Below, piece by piece: positions 27,319 through 37,152 of a DNA stretch of 37,152 nt. Source of the stretch: a virus; IMG/VR virus record IMGVR_UViG_3300042515_001017, positions 1 through 37,152 of that record, one strand, 5' to 3'. Every line of letters begins with the position of its first letter. Positions within the stretch are counted from its first letter, which is position 1. The notes under the pieces are model-generated. The model did not search any database and had not been told where the DNA came from. It saw only the letters and a program-made list of their open reading frames with translations. The position numbers were made by a program, and so were the translations under genes.

Positions 27319-30300
27319 ATGCCAGCATCCATCATCTTAGCCGCCGTTGGTGTTCAATTAACTGGCATCGCATTAGCGGCTGCGACATTTGCAATTAATT
27401 TTGCAGTGTCTTATGTAGTCACGAGGGCTTTTGGCAGCAAGCCTTCCCAGGCTCAGGACATGGGCGCTCGGCAGCAAATGCCGCCGGCCAGTAATAACTC
27501 AATTCCAGTTGTTTACGGTAGTGCATGGCTAGGCGGAACGTTTGTGGATGCTGTTCTCTCCACAGATCAAAAGACGATGTATTACGTTATCGCTATTTCG
27601 TCCATCTCATCTGACGCGTCTGCTACGTTTACCTACGATAGATCTAAGTTTTACTCTGGCGACCGTTTGGTCACTTTTGACAGTACAGATCAGACAAAAG
27701 TCATTTCATTGACAGATGGCGATGGAAACGTAGACACCAAAATCAGCGGCAATCTTTATATCAGTCTATACACCTCGACTCAAGCTGGTGTTATTACGGC
27801 TGTAAACGGTACGGCCCCTCATGTATTTATGGGCGGCGCAGATATTCCTGCTGCCTTACGTTGGCCTTCATCTGGTAGGCAGATGAATGGCTTGGCGTTT
27901 GCCATTGTTAAACTCAACTACAACGCGGACGCTGGCACGACTGGCCTTCAACCCATTACGTTTTATTGCACTCATCTTCCCAAAGGCGGATCTGTCTGCA
28001 AGCCGGGAGATGCTTGGTACGACTACATGACCGATGATCGTTATGGCGCAGGCATGACGGGTCTTGTGGATTCCGCAAGTGCTACAGCTCTTAATACTTA
28101 CTCCGATCAAACCATTACCTATACACCTTCTGGGGGCGGCTCAGCGACTCAAGCTCGATACCGAATTAACGGCGTTGTAGACACAGGTAAACCAGTGTTA
28201 GACAACGTCGAAAAGATGCTTGAGTGTTCAGACTCTTGGATGGCATACAACGCGGCTTCTGGGCTTTGGTCGATCATTATCAACAAAGCAGAAAGCTCAA
28301 CGTTCTCGTTCAATGACTCAAACCTTATCGGTGAGATCAGGGTCTCTGCAATCGACATCAACCAGCAGATCAATCAGATTCAGATTGAATTCCCGTCAAA
28401 AGACAATCGAGATCAGCCGGACATGGTTTATATGGAAACCCCGGCAGGTTTACGGTATCCCAACGAACCCGACAACAGACAAACGACAAGCCTAGAGTTT
28501 TGCAACAACTCTGTGCAGGCGCAGTATCTTGGAAATCGACGATTAGAGCAGGCAAGAGAAGATTTGATTGTCACGATCACATCTTCGTATCCAGGCATTC
28601 AGGTAGACGCTGGCGATGTTGTTGACATCACTAATGCTGATTACGGATGGACGAACAAACTCTTCCGTGTCATGAAGGTGTCGGAGGCGACTGTTGATGA
28701 CGGCAACCTTGGCGCGACATTAGAGCTTTCGGAATACAACGCCGATGTTTATAACGATGCAAGCATTACCGCGTTTGCTCCTGCGCCAAACTCCAGCCTT
28801 CCTTCTCCGACATTCTTTTCTGCGCTGAATGCTCCTGTCCTGGGAGATCTTGCACCTTCTGCTGCTCCGCCGACTTTCTCGGCTACCTGCACGATGCCCA
28901 CCACGGGACGGGTGACAACCGTTACGCTTTTCTATACATCCAGCGCAACGCCCTCGGCTACTGACTGGAAGGTGATCGGCACTCAGATTTTAAGTAACGG
29001 ATCTATTTTTGCTAATGGCTCGACGGTTAAGTTTGAGAATCTACAGATCGCTGGCGGCACTTGGTACTTTGCATTTTCGGTAGCGAATGAATCAGCAAAA
29101 AGCGTGTTGTCGGCTACAAGCTCTGCGTTCGTGTGGTCCCCCACCGGCATGGCCGGACCTACAGGGCCTAGCGGAGCCACCGGACCTGCGGGAGCCACGG
29201 GGCCACAAGGTGATACCGGACCTACGGGCAGCGCAGGGCCTACAGGCGGATCTGGATTGATTGGGATTGCTTTTATCAACGCTTATCTCGTTCAATCCCA
29301 GACAGCATCGACACCAACATTTACAACGCCGACATCTGGTTCTGCGGTTCCTGCCGGCTGGTCATCAACAGTTCCGGCGATCTCTATCGGTCAGGTGCTT
29401 TGGTATCTCCAGGGTCGATATAACGCCAACGGTGTTACGGTCGACGGAGTGCCGGCTAACTCGACGGCATGGACAGGGCCAATAGCCGCGTCGGTGTTCC
29501 AGAGTATTCTGTCCGATAACTATAACGGGCCTATTCCGCCAACATCATCTAGCTATGGGACAGCTGGCTGGTATCTCGATAAAACATCGGGCGGTCTTTA
29601 TGCGTCAGCAGCTTATCTGCGCGGAGAGATTGCTTCTGGCACTGGTGCAAATCGCATCACAATTAATGGGTCAAACAATCTTGAAGTCCAGGGGTACACC
29701 ACTTACGGCGGAGCGTTTCCCTGGTTTTCTCTTGGTGTTTCTGGATACGACAATCACATCTTTAAGATTGATGCGGTTAACTACCCTTACTCAGACTCTC
29801 CGGTTTATTTCAACGGTGGCGCTAGTGGTCAGTTTACGGCGCAGGTAATTAATGGTGCGGGATCTCCTCTTGTTAAAAGTCTTGGGGTTACAAGTTTTGC
29901 TGCTGAGGCTTTGGTTGTATCAAGAACCTCATCGCTGACCAGTGGTAATGCCTCAACCTTTGCAAACGCAAACGGCTACGCAATCAGGATTACCTCTGGC
30001 GGTATTGCGTCTAACACTTATTACTTTCCGAATACATCTGCCGGTTTTACGCAGATTCAAAACATCCCAAACAACACCACAACCTTTTTGAGGGGCGACG
30101 GTAGTTGGGCTGCTGGTGTAGCCGGACCTACGGGTCCACAGGGCATTCAGGGCCCGCAGGGGATACAAGGCGACCCTGGGCCGCAAGGAAATACCGGGCC
30201 TACAGGCCCTGCTTCTACTGTGCCGGGGCCTACGGGTCCGCAGGGAGTTACGGGGCCTACGGGAGCCGCTTCTACCGTTCCTGGACCTACAGGCCCGCAG

Positions 30301-30831
30301 GGAGCCACAGGCCCAACGGGTGCCACACCGTCGCTACCTGATCCGTGGACGAACGGAATTGCTCTTGCTTCTGGCAAGACTGCAAGCCTGCGCGGGACAA
30401 CGTTTGCAGATAACTCGTGGGTGTTTACAAATAACTCGGGAAGTTATGCCGCAGGTTCTAACCTTGTTCTTTATACGAGCGGCGCTTCACAGACCTGGAC
30501 GTTCAATTCAAACGGAAATGCCTACGCCGATGCTGGTTCATGGGTCAATTCTTCAGACAGAAACCTGAAGGAAAACATTCAGGACTACACAGGCGGCTTG
30601 CAAAAGGTTTTGCAGCTACAGGCTGTAAGATTCAACTACATTGGGCAAACCGATCCGCACTTGGGATTTATTGCTCAAGATGTGCAGTCAGTTATTCCTG
30701 AAGTCGTTTCCCAGATTGAAACCCCGAAAGGAACAAGACTTGGTTTAGCGATGCCCGAGATGATTGCGGTATTGACAAATGCAATCAAAGAGCTAGAGCA
30801 AAGGATTGCGGCTTTAGAACAAAAGCCTTAG
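27319..30831 (+). CDS. Central tail fibre / host-specificity protein with collagen-like segments and S74 chaperone
   Basis: 1170 residues. The N-terminus has a hydrophobic helix (about 5-35) as in J-like tail-hub proteins, then the hub domains up to about 480 ([50 protein letters not shown]), a fibronectin-like part, a short G-P-T-G collagen-like segment (about 609-646), a fibre region, a second collagen-like segment (about 936-1003) and a C-terminal intramolecular chaperone domain (from about 1080: [10 protein letters not shown]...[17 protein letters not shown]), the peptidase S74 signature that trimerises fibres and usually cuts itself off. Receptor binding is inferred. Confidence 0.93.
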   Translation: MPASIILAAVGVQLTGIALAAATFAINFAVSYVVTRAFGSKPSQAQDMGARQQMPPASNNSIPVVYGSAWLGGTFVDAVLSTDQKTMYYVIAISSISSDASATFTYDRSKFYSGDRLVTFDSTDQTKVISLTDGDGNVDTKISGNLYISLYTSTQAGVITAVNGTAPHVFMGGADIPAALRWPSSGRQMNGLAFAIVKLNYNADAGTTGLQPITFYCTHLPKGGSVCKPGDAWYDYMTDDRYGAGMTGLVDSASATALNTYSDQTITYTPSGGGSATQARYRINGVVDTGKPVLDNVEKMLECSDSWMAYNAASGLWSIIINKAESSTFSFNDSNLIGEIRVSAIDINQQINQIQIEFPSKDNRDQPDMVYMETPAGLRYPNEPDNRQTTSLEFCNNSVQAQYLGNRRLEQAREDLIVTITSSYPGIQVDAGDVVDITNADYGWTNKLFRVMKVSEATVDDGNLGATLELSEYNADVYNDASITAFAPAPNSSLPSPTFFSALNAPVLGDLAPSAAPPTFSATCTMPTTGRVTTVTLFYTSSATPSATDWKVIGTQILSNGSIFANGSTVKFENLQIAGGTWYFAFSVANESAKSVLSATSSAFVWSPTGMAGPTGPSGATGPAGATGPQGDTGPTGSAGPTGGSGLIGIAFINAYLVQSQTASTPTFTTPTSGSAVPAGWSSTVPAISIGQVLWYLQGRYNANGVTVDGVPANSTAWTGPIAASVFQSILSDNYNGPIPPTSSSYGTAGWYLDKTSGGLYASAAYLRGEIASGTGANRITINGSNNLEVQGYTTYGGAFPWFSLGVSGYDNHIFKIDAVNYPYSDSPVYFNGGASGQFTAQVINGAGSPLVKSLGVTSFAAEALVVSRTSSLTSGNASTFANANGYAIRITSGGIASNTYYFPNTSAGFTQIQNIPNNTTTFLRGDGSWAAGVAGPTGPQGIQGPQGIQGDPGPQGNTGPTGPASTVPGPTGPQGVTGPTGAASTVPGPTGPQGATGPTGATPSLPDPWTNGIALASGKTASLRGTTFADNSWVFTNNSGSYAAGSNLVLYTSGASQTWTFNSNGNAYADAGSWVNSSDRNLKENIQDYTGGLQKVLQLQAVRFNYIGQTDPHLGFIAQDVQSVIPEVVSQIETPKGTRLGLAMPEMIAVLTNAIKELEQRIAALEQKP
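29145..29254 (+). repeat. Collagen-like G-P-T/A repeat in tail fibre (first)
   Basis: Twelve or so Gly-x-y triplets of the [12 protein letters not shown] type, expected to form a rigid triple helix within a fibre trimer. Confidence 0.85.
30123..30328 (+). repeat. Collagen-like repeat in tail fibre (second)
   Basis: Gly-x-y triplets ([19 protein letters not shown] and [16 protein letters not shown]) with three 'AST/ATP' interruptions, just before the globular tip and S74 domain. The same repeat style fills the protein at 31386-33068. Confidence 0.85.
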
Positions 30832-30906
30832 AATCTAGAAAAGACACGATAGCCGCCCGTTCTGCTGAGAGTGCTTAGCGAACGTTAGTTTACCGAGCGA
30901 GGGAAT

Positions 30907-31389
30907 ATGGCTATTTTCAACAAGAATACGCTGACACAAGTTAGCGGATTCGACAATCAGATCATTGCCGGTGAGCTGGTATACAACCAGAAAACTTACT
31001 GGAATCTGACACTCAACAATTCCGACGGTACGCCGCGCAATCTCACGGGCGCTACCATCACCAGCCAAATCATTCGTCGTCAGCTCTCAAATGTCCGTGA
31101 CTCGCGATATGGGCTCACGTTTGACATCGCTGACTACACGCCGCCTCCAACGCCTGTAAGCCTCACGATTACAAATCAGAATCTTGCTGGCGGATCGTTT
31201 ACTTTGGTGATTGACGAGTCTGCATGGTCAGTGCTTTCTACCGACGTTCAGCTAGACATCAACGCAGCTAACCCAGTTGGGTTTTCAGGAAACATCACGA
31301 TTGCCATCCCTGCAAGCGGATCAACGCCGGCACAAGACTTAATTGTGTTTTTATTGTTCCTCATCAGGTCTAACGGGGTGACAAATTGA
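30907..31389 (+). CDS. BppU-like structural protein (baseplate/fibre attachment)
   Basis: 160 residues. It is beta-rich: [47 protein letters not shown], then [29 protein letters not shown] and [19 protein letters not shown]. The 'G.P.nLtGatit.qirr' pattern resembles BppU-like N-domains that attach fibres. GAGGG precedes ATG 30907. A 75-base gap upstream shows no clear promoter or terminator. It is followed by a coupled TTG start. Confidence 0.7.
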   Translation: MAIFNKNTLTQVSGFDNQIIAGELVYNQKTYWNLTLNNSDGTPRNLTGATITSQIIRRQLSNVRDSRYGLTFDIADYTPPPTPVSLTITNQNLAGGSFTLVIDESAWSVLSTDVQLDINAANPVGFSGNITIAIPASGSTPAQDLIVFLLFLIRSNGVTN

Positions 31390-33068
31390 GCGATATTGAT
31401 CTTGTAGTTGGTGGCGCAAGCCAGATCACGCTCGTTGTCGATCAGGGCGTTATCGGTCCGACGGGTCCTGCGGGTGCAGGCACAGACATCCCTGTATCAA
31501 ATGCAGGCACACAGATTACGTCTGGCCTTTCCTCGCTCAACATTACAGGACCTGGAGCTACAGCGACTGCGGTCGGTGGTGATGTTACGGTCACCATTAT
31601 TGGTGGCGGAGCTACGGGCCCTACAGGTCCGACTGGGAGCGCCGGTCCCACTGGGCCAACAGGGCAGCAAGGTCCGACCGGGGATGCTTCCACAATACCG
31701 GGACCAACAGGACCAACAGGTGCGGCTGGTTCTAGTGGGCCTACAGGACCTACAGGCGCAGCGTCTACTGTAGCCGGGCCAACTGGCCCGACCGGAGACG
31801 CGGGAGCTAGCGGACCCACTGGCCCGACTGGAGCGGCATCTACTGTTGCTGGACCTACGGGACCGACAGGAGCATCAGGATCTAGCGGTCCGACGGGACC
31901 TACCGGAGCGGATTCCACAGTCCCAGGGCCGACCGGCAGCTCAGGACCCACCGGAGCATCTGGTCCTACAGGGCCTACGGGTCCAGCGGGAACGGGCACT
32001 AATATTTCTGTAGCCGATGAAGGCGCAATCATTACGACCGGCGTTGTCAGCTTTGACTTTGTTGGTCTTGGTGTTGCTGCGACCGCCGTTGGTAACGCGG
32101 TCACGGTAAACATCCCTGGCGGAAGTTTTGGACCCACAGGACCTACGGGTGCGGCAGGGCCGACCGGACCTACCGGCGCTAATGGTTTAGACGGGCCTAC
32201 AGGCCCTACCGGAAGTGCAGGGGCGGCTGGACCTACAGGCCCCACGGGTGCTCAAGGTATAGCAGGGCCCACCGGCCCGACAGGTACCCAAGGGGATGTC
32301 GGTCCTACTGGCGCTCAAGGCGTAGCCGGACCAACTGGTCCCACGGGTGCAAACGGAGCTGATGGTCCTACCGGCCCGACTGGTGCTCAAGGAATCGCTG
32401 GGCCTACAGGTCCTACTGGGGCAAATGGTATAGACGGTCCTACCGGGCCAACCGGGGCCTCTGGTGCTGCTGGTCCTACTGGGCCGACTGGCGCCGAGGG
32501 GATTGCCGGACCTACAGGTCCCACTGGGTCGCAGGGTATTGCTGGCCCGACAGGGCCCACTGGAGCTAACGGCGCGGCAGGTCCGACTGGACCAACTGGG
32601 GCTTCTGGAACCGCTGGCCCTACGGGTCCCACGGGAGCTCAGGGAGATATTGGACCCACAGGATCTTCTGGACCTACCGGACCGACTGGGACTACGGGAA
32701 CAAGCGGTCCCACAGGACCTACGGGCAGTGCTTCAACAGTAGCTGGTCCAACTGGCCCAACAGGGCCGGCAGGAACTGGCACTAACATCTCGGTATCGGA
32801 TGAAGGGACGCTACTAACGTCTGGCGTTACTTCTTTCAACTTCGTAGGTTCTGGCGTTACCGCCACGGCTGCGACGAATGCGGTAACCGTGACAATTCCT
32901 GGCGGTGGTGCGGGGGCAGCTACGATTCTTGAGAGTTTAAGAACGATCTCAAGCAATTACACCATTACAGACGGATATAACGGTTTAAGTGTTGGGCCTG
33001 TAACTATAAACACGAGCGTTGGCGTTACGGTTGGAACCGGCGAACGCTGGGTTGTAATGAATTTCTAA
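31386..33068 (+). CDS. Collagen-like virion fibre with three copies of one globular module
   Basis: 560 residues from TTG 31386, overlapping the previous stop (TTGA) with GGGGTG upstream. Long G-P-T-G triplet blocks (residues about 76-200 and 248-461) alternate with three versions of a ~46-residue module: [19 protein letters not shown] (about 28-75), [19 protein letters not shown] (about 201-246) and [19 protein letters not shown] (about 461-508), each ending ...V-T-V-x-I-x-G-G. The C-terminus is a beta segment [20 protein letters not shown]. It likely forms a trimeric rod with three knots. Triplet number may vary by slippage. Confidence 0.88.
   Translation: MSDIDLVVGGASQITLVVDQGVIGPTGPAGAGTDIPVSNAGTQITSGLSSLNITGPGATATAVGGDVTVTIIGGGATGPTGPTGSAGPTGPTGQQGPTGDASTIPGPTGPTGAAGSSGPTGPTGAASTVAGPTGPTGDAGASGPTGPTGAASTVAGPTGPTGASGSSGPTGPTGADSTVPGPTGSSGPTGASGPTGPTGPAGTGTNISVADEGAIITTGVVSFDFVGLGVAATAVGNAVTVNIPGGSFGPTGPTGAAGPTGPTGANGLDGPTGPTGSAGAAGPTGPTGAQGIAGPTGPTGTQGDVGPTGAQGVAGPTGPTGANGADGPTGPTGAQGIAGPTGPTGANGIDGPTGPTGASGAAGPTGPTGAEGIAGPTGPTGSQGIAGPTGPTGANGAAGPTGPTGASGTAGPTGPTGAQGDIGPTGSSGPTGPTGTTGTSGPTGPTGSASTVAGPTGPTGPAGTGTNISVSDEGTLLTSGVTSFNFVGSGVTATAATNAVTVTIPGGGAGAATILESLRTISSNYTITDGYNGLSVGPVTINTSVGVTVGTGERWVVMNF
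31611..31990 (+). repeat. Collagen-like tandem repeat block 1
   Basis: Near-perfect GPTGPTG triplets with recurring [16 protein letters not shown]-like units; codons for Gly, Pro and Thr vary, so DNA identity between copies is lower than peptide identity. Confidence 0.9.
32128..32770 (+). repeat. Collagen-like tandem repeat block 2
   Basis: About 24 units of nine residues (GPTGPTGAx or [12 protein letters not shown]), longer than block 1. It separates globular modules 2 and 3. The antisense strand has a long open frame caused only by the repeats. Confidence 0.9.
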
Positions 33069-33078
33069 AGGAAGAATC

Positions 33079-33519
33079 ATGTCCTCATTTGTTGCTCAGG
33101 GTAACGCTAGTGGATCTGGCGCTCATACACTTCAGTCATCTGCGACCAATAGCTCCATTACGCAAACGCTGCCGACCGTTGCAAGCACGACGATTGGTTA
33201 TCTGAACACGCCGCTAGACGCAAAAACTGCCAATTACCCCATTGTTGATGGCGATCAAGGTAAGACGATCTTATTGTCATCCGGCTCTGGTGTGACGTTC
33301 ACGATCCCTGCCAATGCTTCCGTGGGTTTTGAAAACGGCACTGTGCTGACGTTCATCAACATGAGTTCCAGCAGCTTATCCATTGCGATCACATCCGACA
33401 CGATGTATCTCGCTGGCACTGGCTCAACAGGCACTCGTACGCTTGCCCAGTACGGTATCGCAACGGCCATTAAGATGACTTCAACGACTTGGTTGATCTC
33501 TGGTAACGGCTTGACCTAA
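33079..33519 (+). CDS. Hypothetical virion surface protein
   Basis: 146 residues, Ser/Thr-rich and beta: AKTANYPIVDGDQGKTILLSSGSGVTFTIPANASVGFENGTVLTFINMSSSSLSIAITSDTMYLAGTGSTGTRTLAQYGIATAIKMTSTTWLISGNGL. This 'tAnYpivdgDqGktilL...gvtftiPa' domain is common in phage fibre C-termini. It probably caps or decorates the fibre encoded before. AAAGGAAG lies upstream of ATG 33079. Confidence 0.75.
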   Translation: MSSFVAQGNASGSGAHTLQSSATNSSITQTLPTVASTTIGYLNTPLDAKTANYPIVDGDQGKTILLSSGSGVTFTIPANASVGFENGTVLTFINMSSSSLSIAITSDTMYLAGTGSTGTRTLAQYGIATAIKMTSTTWLISGNGLT

Positions 33520-33528
33520 GGGGTTGTT

Positions 33529-35649
33529 ATGACAGGCATACTTAACGCCCTTATTGCGGGTGTCTCTGGCGCAGTCAAAGACGCTTACTTCAACCTTGTG
33601 TCGTTACTCCTCCCAGGCAACGGCACTAACGGCGCTCAGAACAATACGTTCTTAGACTCTGGAACCGCTAACAGTGGTTCAGGATTCACCATCACCCGCA
33701 ACGGCAACACAACGCAGGGAACCTTTAGCCCGTTCTCACAGACGGGGTGGTCAAACCGCTTTGATGGATCAGCTAATTACCGATTGACCATACCGGATAG
33801 CACCGACCTTGATTTGACAGGTGATTTTTGCTTAGAGATGTGGGTGTACGTTACTGCAAATTCATCGTCAGGCCAGTTGGTCTGTATCGGAAATGAAAAC
33901 GCTGGTCAGAACGGCTTTATTTTTTACCTTCCGGGTGGAACTACAACTGTAAGTCTATATACAAACGGTGGTGCGCCTTTAACAACTTCGTCGGGCGCAA
34001 TAGCTCTTAATACATGGCATCACCTTGCTTTGGTAAGAAGCGGAGCCGGAGCTGGTAACACCGTCATCTACGTTGACGGGGTAAGTAAAGGAAGCGCACA
34101 GATCACAACGAGTTTTACGGGAATTGCCGCTAATGGTCTGTGTATCGGCCAGACATACAACGGGTCTTTCGTTGGTGTTTCAAATACATATATATCCAAC
34201 GTGCGTCTTGTAAAAGGCTCTCCTGTTTATACGGGCGCATTCACCCCACCAACATCACCACTTACTGCGATCACCAATACGGTTCTTTTAACGTGCCAAA
34301 GCAATCGTTTTGTTGATACGAATACGCAGACAACTGCTAAGACGATTACGGTAACAGGCTCACCCTCAGTCACCCCATTCTCCCCCTTCGCACCAACGTC
34401 CTCCTACAGTGCTGCCGCAGTGGGTGGTAGCGGGTATTTCGATGGGACGGGGGATTATTTGACGGTTCCTGCGTCAACGGCTTTTTCTTTCGGGACATCA
34501 TCATTTGCTATTGAAACATGGGTGTATTTAGATACGGTTAGCAATAATGGGTCTATTGCTTTGAATGGTAGTTATGGATTAGGTGCTAACTCAGATTGGA
34601 TTCTTAGGGTAGGTTCATCAGGATCGGCAACTGGCAAATGGGAATTTACTACGTTTTTTGGAGGAACAGCATACCAAGCTATTTCTAACTCCGCAGTTGT
34701 TGCTAAAACATGGACACATATCGCTGCTGTTAGAAACGGAAACACATTTACTTTATATATTGATGGTGTAGCGCAAACAACAACAGCAACCAATACAAAT
34801 AGCGTTGGTTTTTCTAATCAAACTACATTAATTGTAGGTGACAACACATCTGGCGTTTTACTAAAAGGATGGTTTTCTAATTTTAGGATTGTCAAGGGTA
34901 CTGCCGTATACACAGGCAATTTCACGCCTCCAACAGGTCAACTTGCTACGTCAGGTGCAGCATCAGCAGCGGCGTACCCAAGCACTACTAACGTAGATAC
35001 GAGCTTTGCATCCTCTGCTTGCTCCCTCCTCCTCAACTTCACCAACGCTGGCGTTGTCGATGCCACTGCCAAGAATGTGCTGGAGACTGTTGGGAATGCT
35101 CAGATCAGCACAACACAGAGCAAGTGGGGTGGTGGGAGTATTAGTTTTGATGGGACATCCAATACAGGGCTTAAGGCTCCGGCAGGGAATTTATTTACCT
35201 TTGGTAGCGGTGCATTCACTGTTGAGTTTTGGGTTAGGTTTAATAGTGTGGCCGCTGATCAAGCTGTGCTTAACGTAACAGGAACAACAAACGTCTTGAC
35301 CTTTTATGTACTTTCAACAGGATCGCTGAATTATTACCTGAGTTCAAATGGATCAACCTATGACATTGCGTCCGGTGTGTCGGTGGGAAGCATATCGACT
35401 GGTCAGTGGTACAGGGTTGCTTTAGTGCGAAGCGGGAATACGTTTACCCCTTACTTAAACACAACAGCAGGGACAACTTCAACGTCATCATCAGCACTAG
35501 CTACGCCAAGTTCTGGAACATTTTTACATTTAGGAATGTCAACCGCAGGTACATCTAACTTTAACGGTTATATAGATGATGTGCGTGTTACCAGAGGTGT
35601 TGCTAGAGATATGACCGTGCTTCCATCAGCACCCTTCCCAGTCCAGTGA
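33529..35649 (+). CDS. Triple LamG-like (concanavalin-fold) adhesin
   Basis: 706 residues with three jelly-roll domains at about 73-245, 300-465 and 530-700. Each has the pattern FDG...DYL.vP, then F..E.WV, then W.h.A.VR.GNTF..YiDG, then G...yi.nvRvvkG.avYTG (the third is slightly degenerate: VALVRSGNTFTPYLN). LamG-like folds bind sugars or other ligands, so this is a likely adhesin for host surface glycans. The second domain is encoded by more AT-rich DNA (about 34490-34900) than its flanks, suggesting exchange. N-terminus hydrophobic (ILNALIAGVSGAV) but not a signal peptide. Confidence 0.85.
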   Translation: MTGILNALIAGVSGAVKDAYFNLVSLLLPGNGTNGAQNNTFLDSGTANSGSGFTITRNGNTTQGTFSPFSQTGWSNRFDGSANYRLTIPDSTDLDLTGDFCLEMWVYVTANSSSGQLVCIGNENAGQNGFIFYLPGGTTTVSLYTNGGAPLTTSSGAIALNTWHHLALVRSGAGAGNTVIYVDGVSKGSAQITTSFTGIAANGLCIGQTYNGSFVGVSNTYISNVRLVKGSPVYTGAFTPPTSPLTAITNTVLLTCQSNRFVDTNTQTTAKTITVTGSPSVTPFSPFAPTSSYSAAAVGGSGYFDGTGDYLTVPASTAFSFGTSSFAIETWVYLDTVSNNGSIALNGSYGLGANSDWILRVGSSGSATGKWEFTTFFGGTAYQAISNSAVVAKTWTHIAAVRNGNTFTLYIDGVAQTTTATNTNSVGFSNQTTLIVGDNTSGVLLKGWFSNFRIVKGTAVYTGNFTPPTGQLATSGAASAAAYPSTTNVDTSFASSACSLLLNFTNAGVVDATAKNVLETVGNAQISTTQSKWGGGSISFDGTSNTGLKAPAGNLFTFGSGAFTVEFWVRFNSVAADQAVLNVTGTTNVLTFYVLSTGSLNYYLSSNGSTYDIASGVSVGSISTGQWYRVALVRSGNTFTPYLNTTAGTTSTSSSALATPSSGTFLHLGMSTAGTSNFNGYIDDVRVTRGVARDMTVLPSAPFPVQ

Positions 35650-35657
35650 GGTAAAAC

Positions 35658-35939
35658 ATGCTCTACAGTAAAAACGGAAGTATTCCCAAGCCTGAGACTG
35701 ACGGCACAGAGGGATGGGTACAAGTGCCTGATGCGCCGGACTGCCCTGAAGGTATGGAAGTTATCTGGTGGTCTCATGAATGGGTTGTACGGCCACCAAA
35801 GCCAGCAGACAGGGCAGGTTACCAGTGGAACTGGAACCACTCTGACAAGACATGGGTGGAAGGTAAGTATGCGACAAGCAGCGTGGATGAAGTGATTGAA
35901 ATCATTGCTGCTGACTCCATCGGTGCCGATTCTGTATAA
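35658..35939 (+). CDS. Hypothetical Trp-rich protein
   Basis: 93 residues, notably rich in Trp and Pro: GWVQVPDAPDCPEGMEVIWWSHEWVVRPPKPADRAGYQWNWNHSDKTWV, with an acidic helical end. GAGGTAAAAC precedes ATG 35658, eight bases after the LamG gene stop. Trp/Pro-rich small proteins in this position are often fibre-associated or fibre-chaperone-like; here it is unassigned. Confidence 0.7.
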   Translation: MLYSKNGSIPKPETDGTEGWVQVPDAPDCPEGMEVIWWSHEWVVRPPKPADRAGYQWNWNHSDKTWVEGKYATSSVDEVIEIIAADSIGADSV

Positions 35940-35952
35940 ACGGACATAAGAC

Positions 35953-37020
35953 ATGACACTAAAAATCTGCGTATATGCAATATCAAAAAACGAAGAGCAG
36001 TTTGTAAAAAGGTTCTGTGACTCAGCTAAAGACGCAGACCTGATCCTGATCGCTGACACAGGATCAACTGACAACACGGCCAGCCTAGCAAGAGAATGCG
36101 GGGCTACTGTCTACGATATATCTGTCAAGCCTTGGCGATTCGATATGGCGCGAGACACTGCGCTGTGCCTTATTCCTGGTGACTACGATGTCTGTGTGTC
36201 TCTAGACTTAGACGAGGTTCTTGAGCCAGGATGGCGCGAAGAAATTGAGCGCGTATGGCAACCTGACACGACTAGGCTCCGGTACAAATTCGACTGGGGC
36301 CAGAACATTCTGTTCTATTACGAGAAGATCCATCACCGAGTTGGTTACCACTGGCACCATCCGGTCCACGAATACCCAAGACCGGACCCGCGTACAACAG
36401 AGATTTACGCGCAAACCGACAAACTGTTAGTTTCCCATCACCCAGATCCGACTAAAAGCCGCGGTCAGTATTTAGATCTTCTTAGGATGGCGGTAAAAGA
36501 AGATCCGCGGTGCCCTCGAAACGCCTTTTACTTTGCTCGCGAGCTTACGTTCTATCACCTTTGGGATGAGGCTATAACCGCACTCAACACCTATCTTGAC
36601 ATGCCAGAGGCGACATGGCCGAATGAGCGGTGCTATGCCATGCGCTTACTAGGCAAGGCCTATGACCATAAACAGAACCCCTGGGAAGCTCTGAAGTGGT
36701 ACAGGATGGCGATAGCCGAGGCTCCTGGAACGCGTGAGCCGTGGGTAGACGCGGCGATGTCCTTTTACATGAAGTCTATGTGGAAAGAATGCTTCCACGC
36801 GGCTACAATGGCTCTAGAGATCAAAGATAAGCAACTGGTTTATACATGCGACCCTGAAGTCTGGGGTGCAAAACCGCATGATCTCGCAGCGGTAGCAGCT
36901 CATCATCTGGGCTTAAAAGACGAAGCGATAAGACACGGTGTGGCGGCGGTAGATCTATCGCCAGATGACGAACGACTCGCTAGGAACCTCAAATATTATG
37001 GACTCGCAAACTCCGCTTAA
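35953..37020 (+). CDS. Glycosyltransferase family 2 with TPR-like C-terminus
   Basis: 355 residues. The GT-A domain starts KICVYAISKNEEQFVKRF, has ADTGSTDNT (about 34-42, nucleotide-sugar site) and SLDLDEVL with the DxD metal site (Asp85, Asp87). From about 180 on, helical pairs with TPR-like spacing follow (AFYFARELTFYHLWDEAITALNTYL, YAMRLLGKAYDHKQNPWEALKWYRMAI, PHDLAAVAAHHLGLKDEAIRHGVAAV). It may glycosylate a fibre or capsid protein or a host target. Located between adhesins and lysis genes; its end overlaps the next gene. Confidence 0.9.
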   Translation: MTLKICVYAISKNEEQFVKRFCDSAKDADLILIADTGSTDNTASLARECGATVYDISVKPWRFDMARDTALCLIPGDYDVCVSLDLDEVLEPGWREEIERVWQPDTTRLRYKFDWGQNILFYYEKIHHRVGYHWHHPVHEYPRPDPRTTEIYAQTDKLLVSHHPDPTKSRGQYLDLLRMAVKEDPRCPRNAFYFARELTFYHLWDEAITALNTYLDMPEATWPNERCYAMRLLGKAYDHKQNPWEALKWYRMAIAEAPGTREPWVDAAMSFYMKSMWKECFHAATMALEIKDKQLVYTCDPEVWGAKPHDLAAVAAHHLGLKDEAIRHGVAAVDLSPDDERLARNLKYYGLANSA

Positions 37021-37152
37021 TATCGCCTTTGGCGTTCTCTCTGCTGCATTTGGTTGGTTCTTCCGTGTGGTTTGGGAAGCTCAGCAAGAGCTACAGCGCG
37101 ACCTTAGAGATTTAGAAAAAGGTTTGCCTCATGCCTATGTTCTAAAGCCAGA
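36998..37152 (+). CDS. Membrane-anchored coiled-coil lysis-module protein (N-terminal part; continues at 1-206)
   Basis: ATG 36998 lies within the last codons of the glycosyltransferase gene (23-base overlap). The frame MDSQTPLNIAFGVLSAAFGW passes through the terminal repeat and continues at the window start, ending at 206. This part carries the hydrophobic membrane segment and the first half of the coiled coil (EAQQELQRDLRDLEKGL). The continuous frame across the join shows that the genome is circular in the assembly. Confidence 0.75.
   Translation, partial: MDSQTPLNIAFGVLSAAFGWFFRVVWEAQQELQRDLRDLEKGLPHAYVLKP
37026..37152. repeat. Terminal direct repeat, right copy
   Basis: Identical to bases 1-127. 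See the left copy: it marks the circular join, not two biological copies. Confidence 0.95.

Noticed and set aside
31442-32245. 267-residue minus-strand open frame rich in PVGPVGP
   Set aside because: It is the antisense shadow of the collagen-like repeats.
1-37152. Temperate lifestyle genes or tRNA genes
   Set aside because: No integrase, excisionase, partition gene, CI/Cro pair or tRNA cloverleaf was recognised. Absence by eye is not proof, as four small DNA-binding proteins remain unassigned.

Overview
The window is one complete tailed-bacteriophage genome in circularised form. Its first 127 bases recur exactly as its last 127 (1-127 = 37026-37152), so the unique genome is 37,025 bp. A small membrane-protein gene is cut by the window edge and continues across it (36998-37152, then 3-206). 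The gene set is that of a siphovirus with an HK97-type head: P27-like small terminase, HK97-like large terminase, HK97 portal, U35-type prohead protease, HK97-fold capsid, a lambda G/GT-style frameshift and a 635-residue tape measure. I see no tail sheath, integrase, excisionase or CI-like repressor. The host is probably Gram-negative. The YbcO-like, ERF and GH24 lysozyme genes and the base composition would suit freshwater Betaproteobacteria, but that is a guess.

Layout. (1) 36998-1558, plus strand: lysis module with a membrane/coiled-coil protein, two holin-like proteins and a SAR-less GH24 endolysin. (2) 4655-1536, minus strand: recombination module with an ERF annealing protein, small conserved proteins, a YbcO-like nuclease, SSB, a YqaJ-type exonuclease and a last gene that seems frameshifted. 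(3) 4746-10456, plus strand: early operon of mostly overlapping small genes, including a PD-(D/E)XK-like protein, two HNH proteins, replication initiator and helicase-loader candidates, MazG, a run of winged-helix proteins and a Dps-like protein. An intrinsic terminator lies at 9457-9480. (4) 10457-13313: an accessory island unlike the rest. It has five minus-strand genes, two flanking arrays of phased repeats, phased 10-bp repeats, GGTTAC palindromes, two terminators and a strong excess of the word AAGCGC. (5) 13314-37020, plus strand: late operon for packaging, head, connector, tail, tail tip, collagen-like and LamG-like adhesion proteins, and a glycosyltransferase with TPR-like repeats.

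How it works together. The minus-strand recombination genes and plus-strand replication genes diverge from 4656-4745 and would be expressed early. Late genes probably start from a sigma70-like promoter at 13241-13269 with a 15-bp palindrome just downstream. Packaging probably starts in the terS-proximal non-coding DNA (HK97-like TerL with a neighbouring HNH gene), but no cos cut can be proven here.

Most notable: two tandem HK97-fold capsid paralogues, of which only the first has a long N-terminal scaffold-like region, separated by RNA hairpins; the accessory island with 30/21-bp phased repeats on both sides; a textbook A-AAA-AAC frameshift in the tail chaperone gene; a GNAT protein where tail peptidases usually sit; and a collagen-like protein with three copies of one globular module.
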